64,000 bases of DNA from Burkholderiaceae bacterium (lineage in GTDB: Bacteria > Pseudomonadota > Gammaproteobacteria > Burkholderiales > Burkholderiaceae_C): assembly GCA_024235855.1 (NCBI GenBank), contig JACKLN010000005.1, positions 1-64,000 on the forward strand. Reading direction: 5' to 3'. This document shows, piece after piece, positions 17,238 to 25,932 of the stretch (its first letter is position 1; every line of letters begins with the position of its first letter). The notes below the pieces were generated by a model that was not told where the DNA came from, searched no databases, and worked only from the letters and a program-made list of their open reading frames with translations. The position numbers were made by a program, and so were the translations under genes.

Positions 17238-18122
17238 ATGATCCTGGCTCGATTCGCGCCCACAGGAAGCGGCGGCTTGAGCGAGCAACCCGTACAGGAT
17301 CCCACCGACCCGCTGGCCGAACCTGCGCCGGGCGGATGGCGTGGTGCGCTGATGCGCATGGGGCCGCGTCGGGCCGTGGTGGCCATCACGCTGCTGTCGA
17401 TCGTGCTGTCGGTGTCCATCACCCTCGCCGCCGGCCTGGCTCGCGACCCGGTGAACCTGTCCTGGATCGACCTGGCCATCGCGGTGACCGTGCCCTCCAT
17501 CGTCGCGCCGCTGGCGGCGTCGATGATCGTCACGCTGATGCACGAGGTCGAGGTGTCCCGCCGCGCCCTGCGCGAACTGGCCGTGCGGGACGACCTGACC
17601 CGCCTGTACAACCGGCGCTACTTCATGGCCCGGCTCCAGGCCGAGGTGGCACGCGCGCACCGCGAGCAGACACCCGTGGCCGTGTGCATGATCGACGTCG
17701 ACCACTTCAAGCGCATCAACGACGAGCGTGGCCATGCAGCGGGTGACGCCGTGCTCGCGCACCTGGCCGGCGTGCTGCTGGCCAGCCTGCGGCCTTACGA
17801 CCTGGCCGCGCGCTGCGGTGGCGAGGAGTTCGCGGCCTTGCTGCCCGGCGCCACGCCGCGGGAGGCCGAGCAGGCCGCACAGCGTCTGCGCCAGGCCATC
17901 GCAGCGGCACGCGTGCCGGCCTTTGGCGACACACCGCTGCCGCACATCACCGCCAGCCTCGGCGTCAGCAGCCTGGGCCCGGGCGAGGACGGCTCGGCAC
18001 TCCTGACACGCGCCGACCGGGCGATGTACGCGGCCAAGAGCGGCGGCCGCAACCGCTGCGTGAGCCTGCCCGCGGCAGCGGCGCGCGAGCCGCAGATCCT
18101 GGTGGACAGCCAGGCCACCTGA
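17238..18122 (+). CDS. Membrane-bound GGDEF diguanylate cyclase with an RxxD I-site
   Basis: 294 residues. Two membrane helices (AVVAITLLSIVLSVSITLAA and a second around IAVTVPSIVAPLAASMIV) precede a GGDEF domain: VRDDLTRLYNRRYF, MIDVDHFKRINDERGH, then the active-site motif GGEEF. The inhibitory RxxD lies five residues ahead as RPYD, so product feedback by cyclic di-GMP is expected. The N-terminal sensor part is minimal. Start choice is uncertain; a TTG codon at about 17277 is possible. It converges with the PaiB-like gene 8 bp away. Confidence 0.88.
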   Translation: MILARFAPTGSGGLSEQPVQDPTDPLAEPAPGGWRGALMRMGPRRAVVAITLLSIVLSVSITLAAGLARDPVNLSWIDLAIAVTVPSIVAPLAASMIVTLMHEVEVSRRALRELAVRDDLTRLYNRRYFMARLQAEVARAHREQTPVAVCMIDVDHFKRINDERGHAAGDAVLAHLAGVLLASLRPYDLAARCGGEEFAALLPGATPREAEQAAQRLRQAIAAARVPAFGDTPLPHITASLGVSSLGPGEDGSALLTRADRAMYAAKSGGRNRCVSLPAAAAREPQILVDSQAT

Positions 18123-18129
18123 CCCGCGC

Positions 18130-18786
18130 TCAGCGCACCGGTGGCGCGCCCTCGCCCGCCGCGCGGGCCATCGCGTCACCCAACGCGACATGCCCGCGTG
18201 CAGCCAGCGCCTGCGCCGCACCGTGGCGGTCTTCGGCGGCCTTGTTCTGACTCAGCTTGGCCTTGCCCACCAGCGCCGTCACCACCACCTCGATACCGAC
18301 GATGCGCTGCAGCATGTCGTCGATGTAGTCGGCCGGTGCATCGCCCATCTTCCAGGGCTTCGGCTCGGCGGCTTCATGGTGGCGCGTCAGCCGGGCCACC
18401 AGGCCGCGCAGGAAGCGCACGTCGTCGCGCACCACCAACCGGCCGACGGCATGCACCACGGTGTAGTTCCAGGTCGGCACCTGGCGGTGCGTGGCGTGCT
18501 TGCTCGGGTACCAGCTCGGCGAGATGTAGCCGTCGGCACCCTGGAAGATCACGCGCACGGCCGTGCCCGTGGGGCAGCGCTGCCAGAGCGGGTTGGCGCG
18601 CGCCACGTGGGCGCGCAAGGTACCCAGCGGGTTCGCGTCACCGGGCGTGGGGTCGTACTCGAACGGCAGGTGGTCGGCATCGGGGCCGTCGGGCCCCGGG
18701 TGCACCAGGGTGCCCAGCGGGTGGGCCTGCATCACCCGTTGCAGCGCAGACGGGTCGGACAGCGAGAAGTGGTCGGGCAGGTACAT
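18130..18786 (-). CDS. PaiB-family FMN-binding negative transcriptional regulator-like protein
   Basis: 218 residues with the complete family pattern: MYLPDHFSLSDPSALQRVM at the start, PLGTLRAHVARANPLW, FQGADGYISPSWYPSKHATH and VPTWNYTVVHAVGRL, and the C-terminal IVGIEVVVTALVGKAKLSQN. These flavin-reductase-fold proteins are named after Bacillus PaiB; in proteobacteria the DNA-binding role is unproven and a flavin enzyme role is also possible. Transcribed leftward, 20 bp downstream of the ABC exporter, so probably cotranscribed. Confidence 0.88.
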   Translation of the reverse strand: MYLPDHFSLSDPSALQRVMQAHPLGTLVHPGPDGPDADHLPFEYDPTPGDANPLGTLRAHVARANPLWQRCPTGTAVRVIFQGADGYISPSWYPSKHATHRQVPTWNYTVVHAVGRLVVRDDVRFLRGLVARLTRHHEAAEPKPWKMGDAPADYIDDMLQRIVGIEVVVTALVGKAKLSQNKAAEDRHGAAQALAARGHVALGDAMARAAGEGAPPVR

Positions 18787-18806
18787 GGCGTCATCCTATG
18801 GCGCGA

Positions 18807-20678
18807 TCAGGCCAGTGCGGGCGTGGTGTCGTCCTGGGCCGCCTCGTCGCCGTCGTCGTCACCGAGGAAGCCGCCGCTCTGGTGTGCCCACAGCCGTGCG
18901 TAGAGCCCGCCCTGCGCCAGCAGCTGCGCATGCGTGCCCATCTCGACGATGCGGCCATGGTCCATCACCACCAGCCGGTCCATCGCGGCGATGGTGGACA
19001 GGCGGTGCGCGATCGCGACCACCGTCTTGCCCTCCATCAGCCGGTACAGGCTGGCCTGGATGGCCTGCTCGACCTCGCTGTCCAGCGCGCTGGTGGCCTC
19101 GTCGAGCAGCAGGATGGGCGCGTCCTTGAGCATCACCCGCGCAATGGCAATGCGCTGGCGCTGGCCACCGCTGAGCTTGACGCCGCGCTCGCCCACGTGC
19201 GCGTCGTAGCCCTTGCGGCCCTTGGGGTCCGTGAGCCCCTGCACGAAGTCGTGCGCCTCGGCACGCTCGGCGGCGTGCACCATGTCGCGCTCGCTGGCGT
19301 CGGGCCGGCCGTAGACGATGTTGTCGCGCACCGAGCGGTGCAGCAGCGAGGTGTCCTGCGTGACCATGCCGATCTGCGCGCGCAGGCTGTCCTGGGTGAC
19401 GCCGGCGATGTCCTGGCCGTCGATCAGGATGCGGCCGCCGGCCACGTCGTAGAAGCGCAGCAGCAGGTTGACCACCGTGCTCTTGCCGGCACCGGAGCGG
19501 CCCACGAGGCCGATCTTCTCGCCCGGGCGGATGTGCAGGTCCAGCGCGTCGATGACCTGGCGCGTGCCACCGTAAGAGAAGTCCACGCGTTCGAAGCGGA
19601 TCTCGCCACGGCTGACCTTCAGCGGCACGGCCTCGGGCCGGTCGACCACGCTGCGCGGGCGCGACAGCGTGAGCATGCCGTCCTGCACGGTGCCGATGTG
19701 CTCGAACAGGCTGGCCATCTCCCACATCACCCAGTGCGAGATGCCGTTCAGCCGCAGCGCCATCGCGCTGGCCGCGGCCACCGCGCCCACGCCCACCTGC
19801 CCCTGCATCCACAGCGCCAGCGCGACGCCGGCGGTGCTGGCGATCAGCAGCACCGACAGCGCCTGGTTCACCACCTCGAAGCCGCTGACCAGGCGCATCT
19901 GCCGGTGCACCGTGCCCAGGAACTCCTGCATCGCGCCGCGCGCGTAGCCGGCCTCGCGCTGCGCGTGCGAGAACAGCTTGACGGTGGCGATGTTGGTGTA
20001 GGCGTCGGTGATGCGGCCCGTCATCAGGCTGCGCGCATCGGCCTGCGCCTGGGACGTGGTGGCCAGCCGGGGCACGAACCAGCGCATGGCCACCACGTAC
20101 AGGCCCAGCCAGAGCAGGAAGGGGCCGAGCATCCAGGCGTCGAAGCCCCCCAGGATGGCGGCCATGGTGACGAAGTAGATGACCACGTAGACCAGGATGT
20201 CGGCCACGATCATCCAGCAGTCGCGCACGGCCAGCGCCGTCTGCATGACCTTGGTGGCGATGCGGCCGGCGAACTCGTCCTGGTAGAAGCCCATGCTCTG
20301 GCCGAGCATCAGGCGGTGGAAGTTCCAGCGCAGCCGCATCGGGAAGTTGCCGGCCAGCGCCTGGTGCTTGAACATGGTCTGCAGCGCGGCCAGCGCGATG
20401 CTGCCGGCCAGCACGGCGGCCAGCAGCGTCAGCGTGCCACCCTCGCGCGCCCACAACTCCGCCGGCGGCACGTCGGCCAGCCAGTCGAGGATGCTGCCCA
20501 GCATCGCGAACAGCACGGCCTCGAAGGCGCCGATGGCCGCGGTCAGCAGCGTCATCAGCCCGATGTACTTCCGGGTGCCTTCGCTGGCCGCCCACAGGAA
20601 GGGCCGCAGGCCCTTGGGCGGGGGCGCGGGCTCGGTGGTGGGATAGGGGTCGACGAGGCGTTCGAACCAGGCGAACAC
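18807..20678 (-). CDS. MsbA-like ABC exporter, fused permease and ATPase
   Basis: 623 residues. The N-terminal half has about six membrane helices (for example TLLAAVLAGSIALAAL and IVADILVYVVIYFVTMAAIL). The C-terminal ATPase shows Walker A GRSGAGKS, the signature LSGGQRQRIAIARV, Walker B ILLLDEATSALD and the H-loop AIAHRLSTI. The layout is that of homodimeric lipid or drug exporters. The GTG start at 20678 gives a hydrophilic N-terminus (PYPTTEPAPPPKG). The substrate cannot be inferred. Confidence 0.92.
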   Translation of the reverse strand: MFAWFERLVDPYPTTEPAPPPKGLRPFLWAASEGTRKYIGLMTLLTAAIGAFEAVLFAMLGSILDWLADVPPAELWAREGGTLTLLAAVLAGSIALAALQTMFKHQALAGNFPMRLRWNFHRLMLGQSMGFYQDEFAGRIATKVMQTALAVRDCWMIVADILVYVVIYFVTMAAILGGFDAWMLGPFLLWLGLYVVAMRWFVPRLATTSQAQADARSLMTGRITDAYTNIATVKLFSHAQREAGYARGAMQEFLGTVHRQMRLVSGFEVVNQALSVLLIASTAGVALALWMQGQVGVGAVAAASAMALRLNGISHWVMWEMASLFEHIGTVQDGMLTLSRPRSVVDRPEAVPLKVSRGEIRFERVDFSYGGTRQVIDALDLHIRPGEKIGLVGRSGAGKSTVVNLLLRFYDVAGGRILIDGQDIAGVTQDSLRAQIGMVTQDTSLLHRSVRDNIVYGRPDASERDMVHAAERAEAHDFVQGLTDPKGRKGYDAHVGERGVKLSGGQRQRIAIARVMLKDAPILLLDEATSALDSEVEQAIQASLYRLMEGKTVVAIAHRLSTIAAMDRLVVMDHGRIVEMGTHAQLLAQGGLYARLWAHQSGGFLGDDDGDEAAQDDTTPALA

Positions 20679-20860
20679 GGTGGGGCTTTCGTTCGGGAAA
20701 GCGCGCGAGTGTGCCCGCTTTCGGTGTCAGGCTGAACCCCCCTGCACGGACCCACTCGACCGGGCCGGGCCTTTCGGTCAGGATGCGGAGGTTAGAGACC
20801 TTTCGCCCTCCCCCAATGGCCTCCCGGACCAACAGCGACAAACCAGGAGCAAGATGCCCG

Positions 20861-21637
20861 ATGAACGACAGAACGTGTGGCGTCTCACGCCGGTCCGTGG
20901 TGTGCGCACTGGGCTGCAGCGCGATTACGCTGCCCGAGGTGACCATGGCCCAGGCTGAGCAGATCGTGGACGCGCGCTATGCCGAGCCGGTGACGCGCTA
21001 CGGCCACTTCGCGCTCGACCGGCCGCACGAGTACGCGCGCGTGGTGGCGCGCACCGACGCCGGCCGCGAACTATCGCTGGTGCTGCCGGAGGATCAGGTG
21101 TTCGAGGACCTGGCGCCCAGGCCTGTCCGGCTGACGCCGGGGGCGCCGGTTCATCTGCTGGCCATCCTCAGTGCGCGACGCAGCGGCGCACGACTGGCCC
21201 TGCTGGGCCTCGACGCCGGACGGCTCGTGGTCGTGGCCGAGTCGGCGCCCATCGGCACCCCCAACCGCTGGCTGAACCCGGTCGGCGTGGCCGACCTGGA
21301 CGGCGACGGCACGGCCGAGATCGCCGCCGTGACCACGCCGCACATCGGCGGCGTGCTGCGGGTCTACCGGCGCGACGGTGCCCGGCTGGTGGAACTGGAT
21401 GCGCAGCGCGGTTTCTCGAACCACGTGTACGGGCAGGCCGAACTGGGCCTGTCGACGCCGGCCCGCCTGGCGGGCCGGATGCAGCTGCTGGTGCCCGACC
21501 AGCCGCGGACGACGGTACGCGCCATGGCGTTGGTCGATGGCCGGCTGACGGAGACCACGCGCTGCACCTTGTCCAGGCCCGTCGAGGGCCCGGCCGAGCT
21601 GGCCGCGTGCGCCGATCGGCTTGGTGCCACGCGTTGA
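20861..21637 (+). CDS. Secreted FG-GAP/VCBS-type repeat protein with Tat-like signal
   Basis: 258 residues. The N-terminus has a twin-arginine motif (VSRRSVVCALG) and a hydrophobic stretch ending near TMAQA, so Tat export is likely. One repeat has the calcium-binding consensus: VGVADLDGDGTAEIAAV, followed by HIGGVLRVYRRDGARLVEL. No enzyme domain is recognised. It precedes the nitrile hydratase genes by 45 bp but its TAA/TGA region overlaps a TTGACA; a functional link is not apparent. Confidence 0.65.
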   Translation: MNDRTCGVSRRSVVCALGCSAITLPEVTMAQAEQIVDARYAEPVTRYGHFALDRPHEYARVVARTDAGRELSLVLPEDQVFEDLAPRPVRLTPGAPVHLLAILSARRSGARLALLGLDAGRLVVVAESAPIGTPNRWLNPVGVADLDGDGTAEIAAVTTPHIGGVLRVYRRDGARLVELDAQRGFSNHVYGQAELGLSTPARLAGRMQLLVPDQPRTTVRAMALVDGRLTETTRCTLSRPVEGPAELAACADRLGATR

Positions 21638-21669
21638 CAGGCACGCCACGCGCCGGCACACGACCTGTC

Positions 21670-21675
21670 CATAAT
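21670..21675 (+). promoter_or_regulatory. Start-proximal -10-like hexamer (CATAAT) of the nitrile hydratase operon
   Basis: CATAAT lies 7 nt before the ATG at 21683 and no Shine-Dalgarno follows it, so the alpha-subunit message may be leaderless. A TTGACA occurs at 21634-21639, but 30 nt upstream of the hexamer, too far for a standard spacer. Confidence 0.4.
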
Positions 21676-21682
21676 GCGCCGC

Positions 21683-22318
21683 ATGTCGGCAGGCCACGAC
21701 CACGATCACGACGATGATCACGACCACGACGGCGAGCACAGCCACCTCGGCGCCATGGACCTGCGCGTGCGCGCGCTGGAGACGCTGCTGGTCGGCAAGG
21801 GCTACGTCGACCCGGCCGCCGTCGACCGCCTGATCGAGACCTACGAGACCCGCGTCGGCCCGCACAACGGGGCCCGCGTCGTCGCCCGGGCCTGGGCCGA
21901 CCCGGCCTACGCGCAGCGCCTGACCGACGACGCCACCGCCGCCATCGCCGAGCTGGGCTACAGCGGCCGCCAGGGCGAACACATGGTGGCGCTGTTCAAC
22001 ACGCCGGACGTGCACCACATGGTGGTGTGCACGCTGTGCTCCTGCTACCCCTGGCCGGTGCTCGGGCTGCCGCCGGTCTGGTACAAGTCCGCGCCCTACC
22101 GCGCACGGGCCGTCATCGAGCCCCGTGCGGTGCTCGCGGAGTTCGGTGTGCAGCTGCCGGAGACCACGCGCATCGCCGTGCGCGACTCCACCGCCGAGGT
22201 GCGCTACCTGGTGGTGCCGATGCGCCCGGCCGGCACCGACGGCTGGGACGAGGCCCGGCTCGCCAGCCTGGTCACGCGCGACGCGATGATCGGCACGGGC
22301 GTGGCCCGCCAGCCCTGA
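21683..22318 (+). CDS. nthA: Cobalt-type nitrile hydratase alpha subunit
   Basis: 211 residues from the second ATG (a first one at 21674 overlaps the -10-like box). The metal-binding claw is VVCTLCSCYPWPVLG; the Thr in CTLCSC marks the cobalt subclass, whereas iron enzymes have Ser there. The next block, PPVWYKSAPYRARAV, and the DSTAEVRYLVVP element are typical. The His/Asp-rich N-terminus (GHDHDHDDDHDHDGEHSH) is common in Co enzymes and may hold metal. The enzyme hydrates nitriles to amides in the cytoplasm; the claw cysteines should be oxidised after translation. It is first of three genes in alpha-beta-activator order. Confidence 0.95.
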   Translation: MSAGHDHDHDDDHDHDGEHSHLGAMDLRVRALETLLVGKGYVDPAAVDRLIETYETRVGPHNGARVVARAWADPAYAQRLTDDATAAIAELGYSGRQGEHMVALFNTPDVHHMVVCTLCSCYPWPVLGLPPVWYKSAPYRARAVIEPRAVLAEFGVQLPETTRIAVRDSTAEVRYLVVPMRPAGTDGWDEARLASLVTRDAMIGTGVARQP

Positions 22319-22328
22319 AGGACCGACC

Positions 22329-22997
22329 ATGAACGGCGTGCACGACATGGGCGGCCTGCAGGGTTTCGGCCCGGTGCAGCCGGAGGCCGACGAGCCGCTG
22401 TTCCACGCCGCCTGGGAACGCCGGGCCTTGGGCCTGACGCTGGCCATGGGGGCCACCGGCGCGTGGAACATCGACCAGTCGCGTGCGGCGCGCGAGAGCC
22501 TGCCGCCGGCGCAGTACCTGGGCTCGAGCTACTACGCGATCTGGCTTGCCGCACTGGAGCGGCTGATGCGGCAGCGCGGGCTGGTGACCGCCGACGAACT
22601 GGCCGCCGTGCACCAGGGCAGGGCCACGCCGGCCGCCACCGGCCATGCGCTGCGCGTGTTGCATGCCGACGAGGTCGACGCCGCGCTCGCCCGTGGGACG
22701 CCGGTCAGCCGCCCGGCGCCGGGACCGGCCCCGTTCGCCGTCGGCGACCGCGTGCGTGCGCGCAACCTGCATCCGCCAGGCCACACGCGGCTGCCACGCT
22801 ACGTGCGCGGGCACGTCGGCACGGTCGTCGGCGTGCACGGTGCCCACCTGTTCGCCGACGCGCATGCCGAAGGCCGCGACGAGGCCCAGTGGCTGTTCAC
22901 GGTGGAGTTCAGCGCCGCCGACCTCTGGGGCCCGCAGGGCGACCCGCGCGACCACGTCAGCGTGGACGCCTGGACGCCCTATCTGGAGGCCGCATGA
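22329..22997 (+). CDS. nthB: Nitrile hydratase beta subunit
   Basis: 222 residues, usual length. It starts with the hallmark MNGVHDMGGLQGFGPVQPE and has AWERRALGLTLAMGATGAW, SSYYAIWLAALERLM and the C-terminal SH3-like barrel (FAVGDRVRARNLHPPGHTRLP; GHVGTVVGVHGAHLFAD). It pairs with the alpha subunit to form the catalytic heterodimer. It begins 10 bp after alpha and overlaps the activator gene by ATGA. Confidence 0.95.
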   Translation: MNGVHDMGGLQGFGPVQPEADEPLFHAAWERRALGLTLAMGATGAWNIDQSRAARESLPPAQYLGSSYYAIWLAALERLMRQRGLVTADELAAVHQGRATPAATGHALRVLHADEVDAALARGTPVSRPAPGPAPFAVGDRVRARNLHPPGHTRLPRYVRGHVGTVVGVHGAHLFADAHAEGRDEAQWLFTVEFSAADLWGPQGDPRDHVSVDAWTPYLEAA

Positions 22998-23371
22998 ACC
23001 CCGGCCCCGATCTCTCGGCCCTGCCGGGCCTGCGGCTGGGCGACGACGGCCCGATCTTCGGCGAACCCTGGCAGGCCCAGGCCTTTGCGCTGGTGCTGGC
23101 GCTGCACGAACGTGGCGCCTTCAGCTGGCCGGAATGGGCCGCCGCGCTGACCGCCGCCATCCGCGACGCGCAGGCGCAGGGTGACCCGGACGACGGCCGC
23201 CACTACTGGCAGCACTGGCTGAACGCGCTGGAATCGCTGGTGCTCGCACGCGGCCTGGGCGATGCGGCGCAACTGCAGGCGCTGGCCACCGCGTGGGCCG
23301 AAGCGGCCGAACGCACGCCGCACGGTCAGCCGATCGTGCTGGAGGAGAGCGACCGCGCCCGACTGGTCTGA
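22994..23371 (+). CDS. Nitrile hydratase activator / cobalt-insertion accessory protein (P14K-like)
   Basis: 125 residues. The sequence resembles the N-terminal helical part of beta subunits (EPWQAQAFALVLALHERGAF and HYWQHWLNALESLVLARGL), as known for the small activator of cobalt nitrile hydratases, which exchanges subunits to deliver Co and oxidised cysteines. It overlaps nthB by ATGA. It has neither the GTPase motifs of the P47K activators nor the CXCC of iron-type systems, consistent with the Co assignment. Confidence 0.85.
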   Translation: MNPGPDLSALPGLRLGDDGPIFGEPWQAQAFALVLALHERGAFSWPEWAAALTAAIRDAQAQGDPDDGRHYWQHWLNALESLVLARGLGDAAQLQALATAWAEAAERTPHGQPIVLEESDRARLV

Positions 23372-23417
23372 CGGGCCCTGACGGGTCGTCAGCGAGCCTG
23401 CCGCCCCGGCCGGCGCG

Positions 23418-25838
23418 TCACGGTGTGCCTGTGGCCTGCAGCACCAGCAGGCCACCTGCGGCGGCCGCATCCGCGGCCGGCCACAGCGGCACCGTCTGCC
23501 CTTCGGACCAGGGCGTTGCAAAGCTGCGGTAGGCCGACGCCCAAGGCAGCCCGCTCTGGCCGCTGCTGTGCATGAAGCGCGACTTCGTGCGGTCGCCCAC
23601 GTCGTACAGCGCACGCAGGCTGGGGCCGTGCGTGCTGCGGTAGCGCTGCGCATCCGGGTCCGACAGGCTCACGCGCATCGCGTCCACGGTGTAGGTGTCG
23701 CCGGGCACCGGCACCGAGACCTCGAACCAGGGGGCCAGCGCCGCCACCTTCGAGAACGGCCGGTGCTCGGACACGGCCCGGTGCGCGTCGTCCCAGCGCC
23801 AGCGCGCCGGGTCGGCGCCGAAGCGGGCCGAGAGCTCGTCCAGCGCATCGGCCAGCGCCATGCTCACCTGTTCAGCACAGGTCTCGGCCGCAGGCGTGCG
23901 CTTGTGGTCGCACCACCAGGCGTCGTCGCGCGTCAGCACGGCCTCCAGCGCATCCTGGAACGTGCGCCCGCCAAAGTGCTTGCCGAAGAGCGCCTCGCCC
24001 ACCTCGTCCTCGAACAGGCGTCGCGCCAGGGCCCGCTGCCACGCCCAGTGGATCAGCGGCGCGGCGCGGTCGCCGGCCATCGTGCCGTCCCAGCCGGCCA
24101 ACTGCTGTTGCGCCGCACCGGCCAGCGCATGGGCCGGGCGGGCCTGCTTCAGCCAGGGCAGCAGCTTGGCCGCGGCGAGCGATTTCACGTCGGCCTGGAT
24201 CGCGCCCAGGTCGTCCAGCGTGTGCTTGGCCTTCTCGGCCAGGCGCTGCTCGATGCGGTGCTGCCGATACGGCAGCGTCCAGTCGTGCGTCAGGTGATGC
24301 CGATAGTCCGGCGGCGTGATGCGCTGGTTGGCGGTGGCGATCCAGCCGCGCGCCGGGTCGGTTTCGCGCGGCGTCTCGCCGGCCGGGATCCAGCCGATCC
24401 AGTCGTAGCGCGCGTCCCAGCCCGGGGCCGGCACCTGGCCGGCAAGGTCGTTGTCGGGCTGGCGCAGCGGCACGCGGCCGGGCGACACGATGCCGATGCG
24501 GCCATCGGCGTCGGCCACCACCATGTTCTGCATCGGCGCCACCCAGCCTTCGGCGGCGGCGATGAAGGCCTCGACGCTGGCCGCCCGCATCATGCCCAGG
24601 CTGGGGGCGATGGGGTCGCTGTCGGCGTCCAGCGCGGCCCAGCGCATGGCCAGCACATGGCCGGCGTTGCTGACGTCGTCCAGGCCCGCAGCGTCGGAGA
24701 TCACCGGACCGTGGCGGGTGCGGCGCACGGTCATCGTGACCGGGTCGCCCCCCTTCACGCGAATCGTTTCCTGCCGGGTCTCGAAGGCGGCCCAGCCCTG
24801 CGGCGTGCGGTATCGCGACGCGTCGGCCGGGTCCAGCTGCTCGATGTAGAGGTCCTGCACGTCGGGGTTGGTGTTGGTGAAACCCCAGGCGATGCGCGCG
24901 TTCTGGCCCAGCACCACGCTGGGCAGGCCGGGCATCGTGGCGCCGCCCACGTCCAGCGTGGGCGTCTTCAGCCGGGCGAAGTACCACAGCGCCGGCGTGG
25001 TCAGGCCCAGGTGCGGGTCGTTGGCCAGCAGCGGCGCCCCGGTGGCGCTGCGCGCGCCGGCGAGCACCCAGTTGTTCGACCCCGTGCCCTCGATGCCGGA
25101 CTCCGGCGCCAGCGCCGGCAGTGCCGTCCAGGCCTGGCGCACGGGCGCGCGCAGCAGGCCCAGGTCGCGGTAGAGCTGCGGGTAGTCGCGCTGCACGGCC
25201 GGCAGGTCGCCCGGGTACGGCGGCATCAGTTCGTCGATGCGCTCGCGCGGCAGCACCGCGGCCAGGCGCATGCGCAGCAGTTCGTTGCGCCAGTTGCCGC
25301 CCAGGTCCCAGGCCATCATCAGCGCCCAGGCCAGGCTGTCCACCGGCGTCCAGGCCTCCGGCACCACGCCCAGCACCAGGAACTCCGGCGGCCGCGCCTT
25401 CACCTGCGCCAGCGCGGCATTGACGCCGGCGCTGTAGGCCTCCAGCACGGCGCGGCTCTCGGCGGGCAGGCGGTCCCACTGCGCCTGCGCCGCCTGGCGC
25501 ACACCGAGCGCGCGCAGGAAGCGGTCGGTGTCCAGCGCCGCCGGGCCGAAGGCCTCGGCCAGGCGGCCGCTGCCGATGCGGCGGTGGGTCTCCAGCTGCC
25601 ACAGCCGGTCCTGCACGTGCACCACGCCCAGCGCGAAGAAGGCATCGGCGTCGCTGGCCGCATGGATGGTGGGGATGCCGTGCACGTCGCGCGCGATGCG
25701 CACCTCGGCCTGCAGGCCGGGCAGGCTCAGCCGACCATCGTGCAGCGGCTTCGCGCGCTGCACGTAGAACCAGGCGGCGGCAGCGATCAGCGCGCAGAGG
25801 AACAGCAGCGCCAGCACGGCGCGCGTCAACCAACGCAT
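23418..25838 (-). CDS. Penicillin acylase family (Ntn-hydrolase) protein
   Basis: 806 residues with an N-terminal anchor (LTRAVLALLFLCALIAAAAWF), so it faces the periplasm. The acylase alpha chain pattern is visible (VRIARDVHGIPTIHAASDAD; ALGVVHVQDRLWQLETHRR). The autocatalytic cleavage site and beta-chain nucleophile are in GIEGTGSNNWVLAGARS, Ser near residue 253. Downstream come LANDPHLGLTTPALWYF and the ANQRITPPDY segment of the family. Members cleave N-acyl bonds, including beta-lactams and acyl-homoserine lactones; which applies is unknown. A good AGGAGAA site precedes the start. Confidence 0.92.
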   Translation of the reverse strand: MRWLTRAVLALLFLCALIAAAAWFYVQRAKPLHDGRLSLPGLQAEVRIARDVHGIPTIHAASDADAFFALGVVHVQDRLWQLETHRRIGSGRLAEAFGPAALDTDRFLRALGVRQAAQAQWDRLPAESRAVLEAYSAGVNAALAQVKARPPEFLVLGVVPEAWTPVDSLAWALMMAWDLGGNWRNELLRMRLAAVLPRERIDELMPPYPGDLPAVQRDYPQLYRDLGLLRAPVRQAWTALPALAPESGIEGTGSNNWVLAGARSATGAPLLANDPHLGLTTPALWYFARLKTPTLDVGGATMPGLPSVVLGQNARIAWGFTNTNPDVQDLYIEQLDPADASRYRTPQGWAAFETRQETIRVKGGDPVTMTVRRTRHGPVISDAAGLDDVSNAGHVLAMRWAALDADSDPIAPSLGMMRAASVEAFIAAAEGWVAPMQNMVVADADGRIGIVSPGRVPLRQPDNDLAGQVPAPGWDARYDWIGWIPAGETPRETDPARGWIATANQRITPPDYRHHLTHDWTLPYRQHRIEQRLAEKAKHTLDDLGAIQADVKSLAAAKLLPWLKQARPAHALAGAAQQQLAGWDGTMAGDRAAPLIHWAWQRALARRLFEDEVGEALFGKHFGGRTFQDALEAVLTRDDAWWCDHKRTPAAETCAEQVSMALADALDELSARFGADPARWRWDDAHRAVSEHRPFSKVAALAPWFEVSVPVPGDTYTVDAMRVSLSDPDAQRYRSTHGPSLRALYDVGDRTKSRFMHSSGQSGLPWASAYRSFATPWSEGQTVPLWPAADAAAAGGLLVLQATGTP

Positions 25839-25920
25839 CGGGGTTTCTCCTGGGATCCGGGTCTCTAGAGGCGTGAGCCTAACGTGGGCAGGCGTCGGCG
25901 GAATCGGCGGCCACCCGGTC

Positions 25921-25926
25921 TAGGAT
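25921..25926 (+). promoter_or_regulatory. Start-proximal -10-like hexamer (TAGGAT) of the GMC oxidoreductase gene
   Basis: TAGGAT ends 6 nt before the ATG at 25933, with no Shine-Dalgarno, again suggesting a leaderless message. No clear -35. Confidence 0.35.
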
Positions 25927-25932
25927 CATTTC

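Noticed and set aside
18141..20735. An 864-aa plus-strand frame
   Set aside because: It runs antisense to the PaiB-like and ABC exporter genes; low-complexity translation.
22010..22060. Iron-type nitrile hydratase
   Set aside because: The claw is CTLCSC, the cobalt form, and the accessory gene is of the small activator type.
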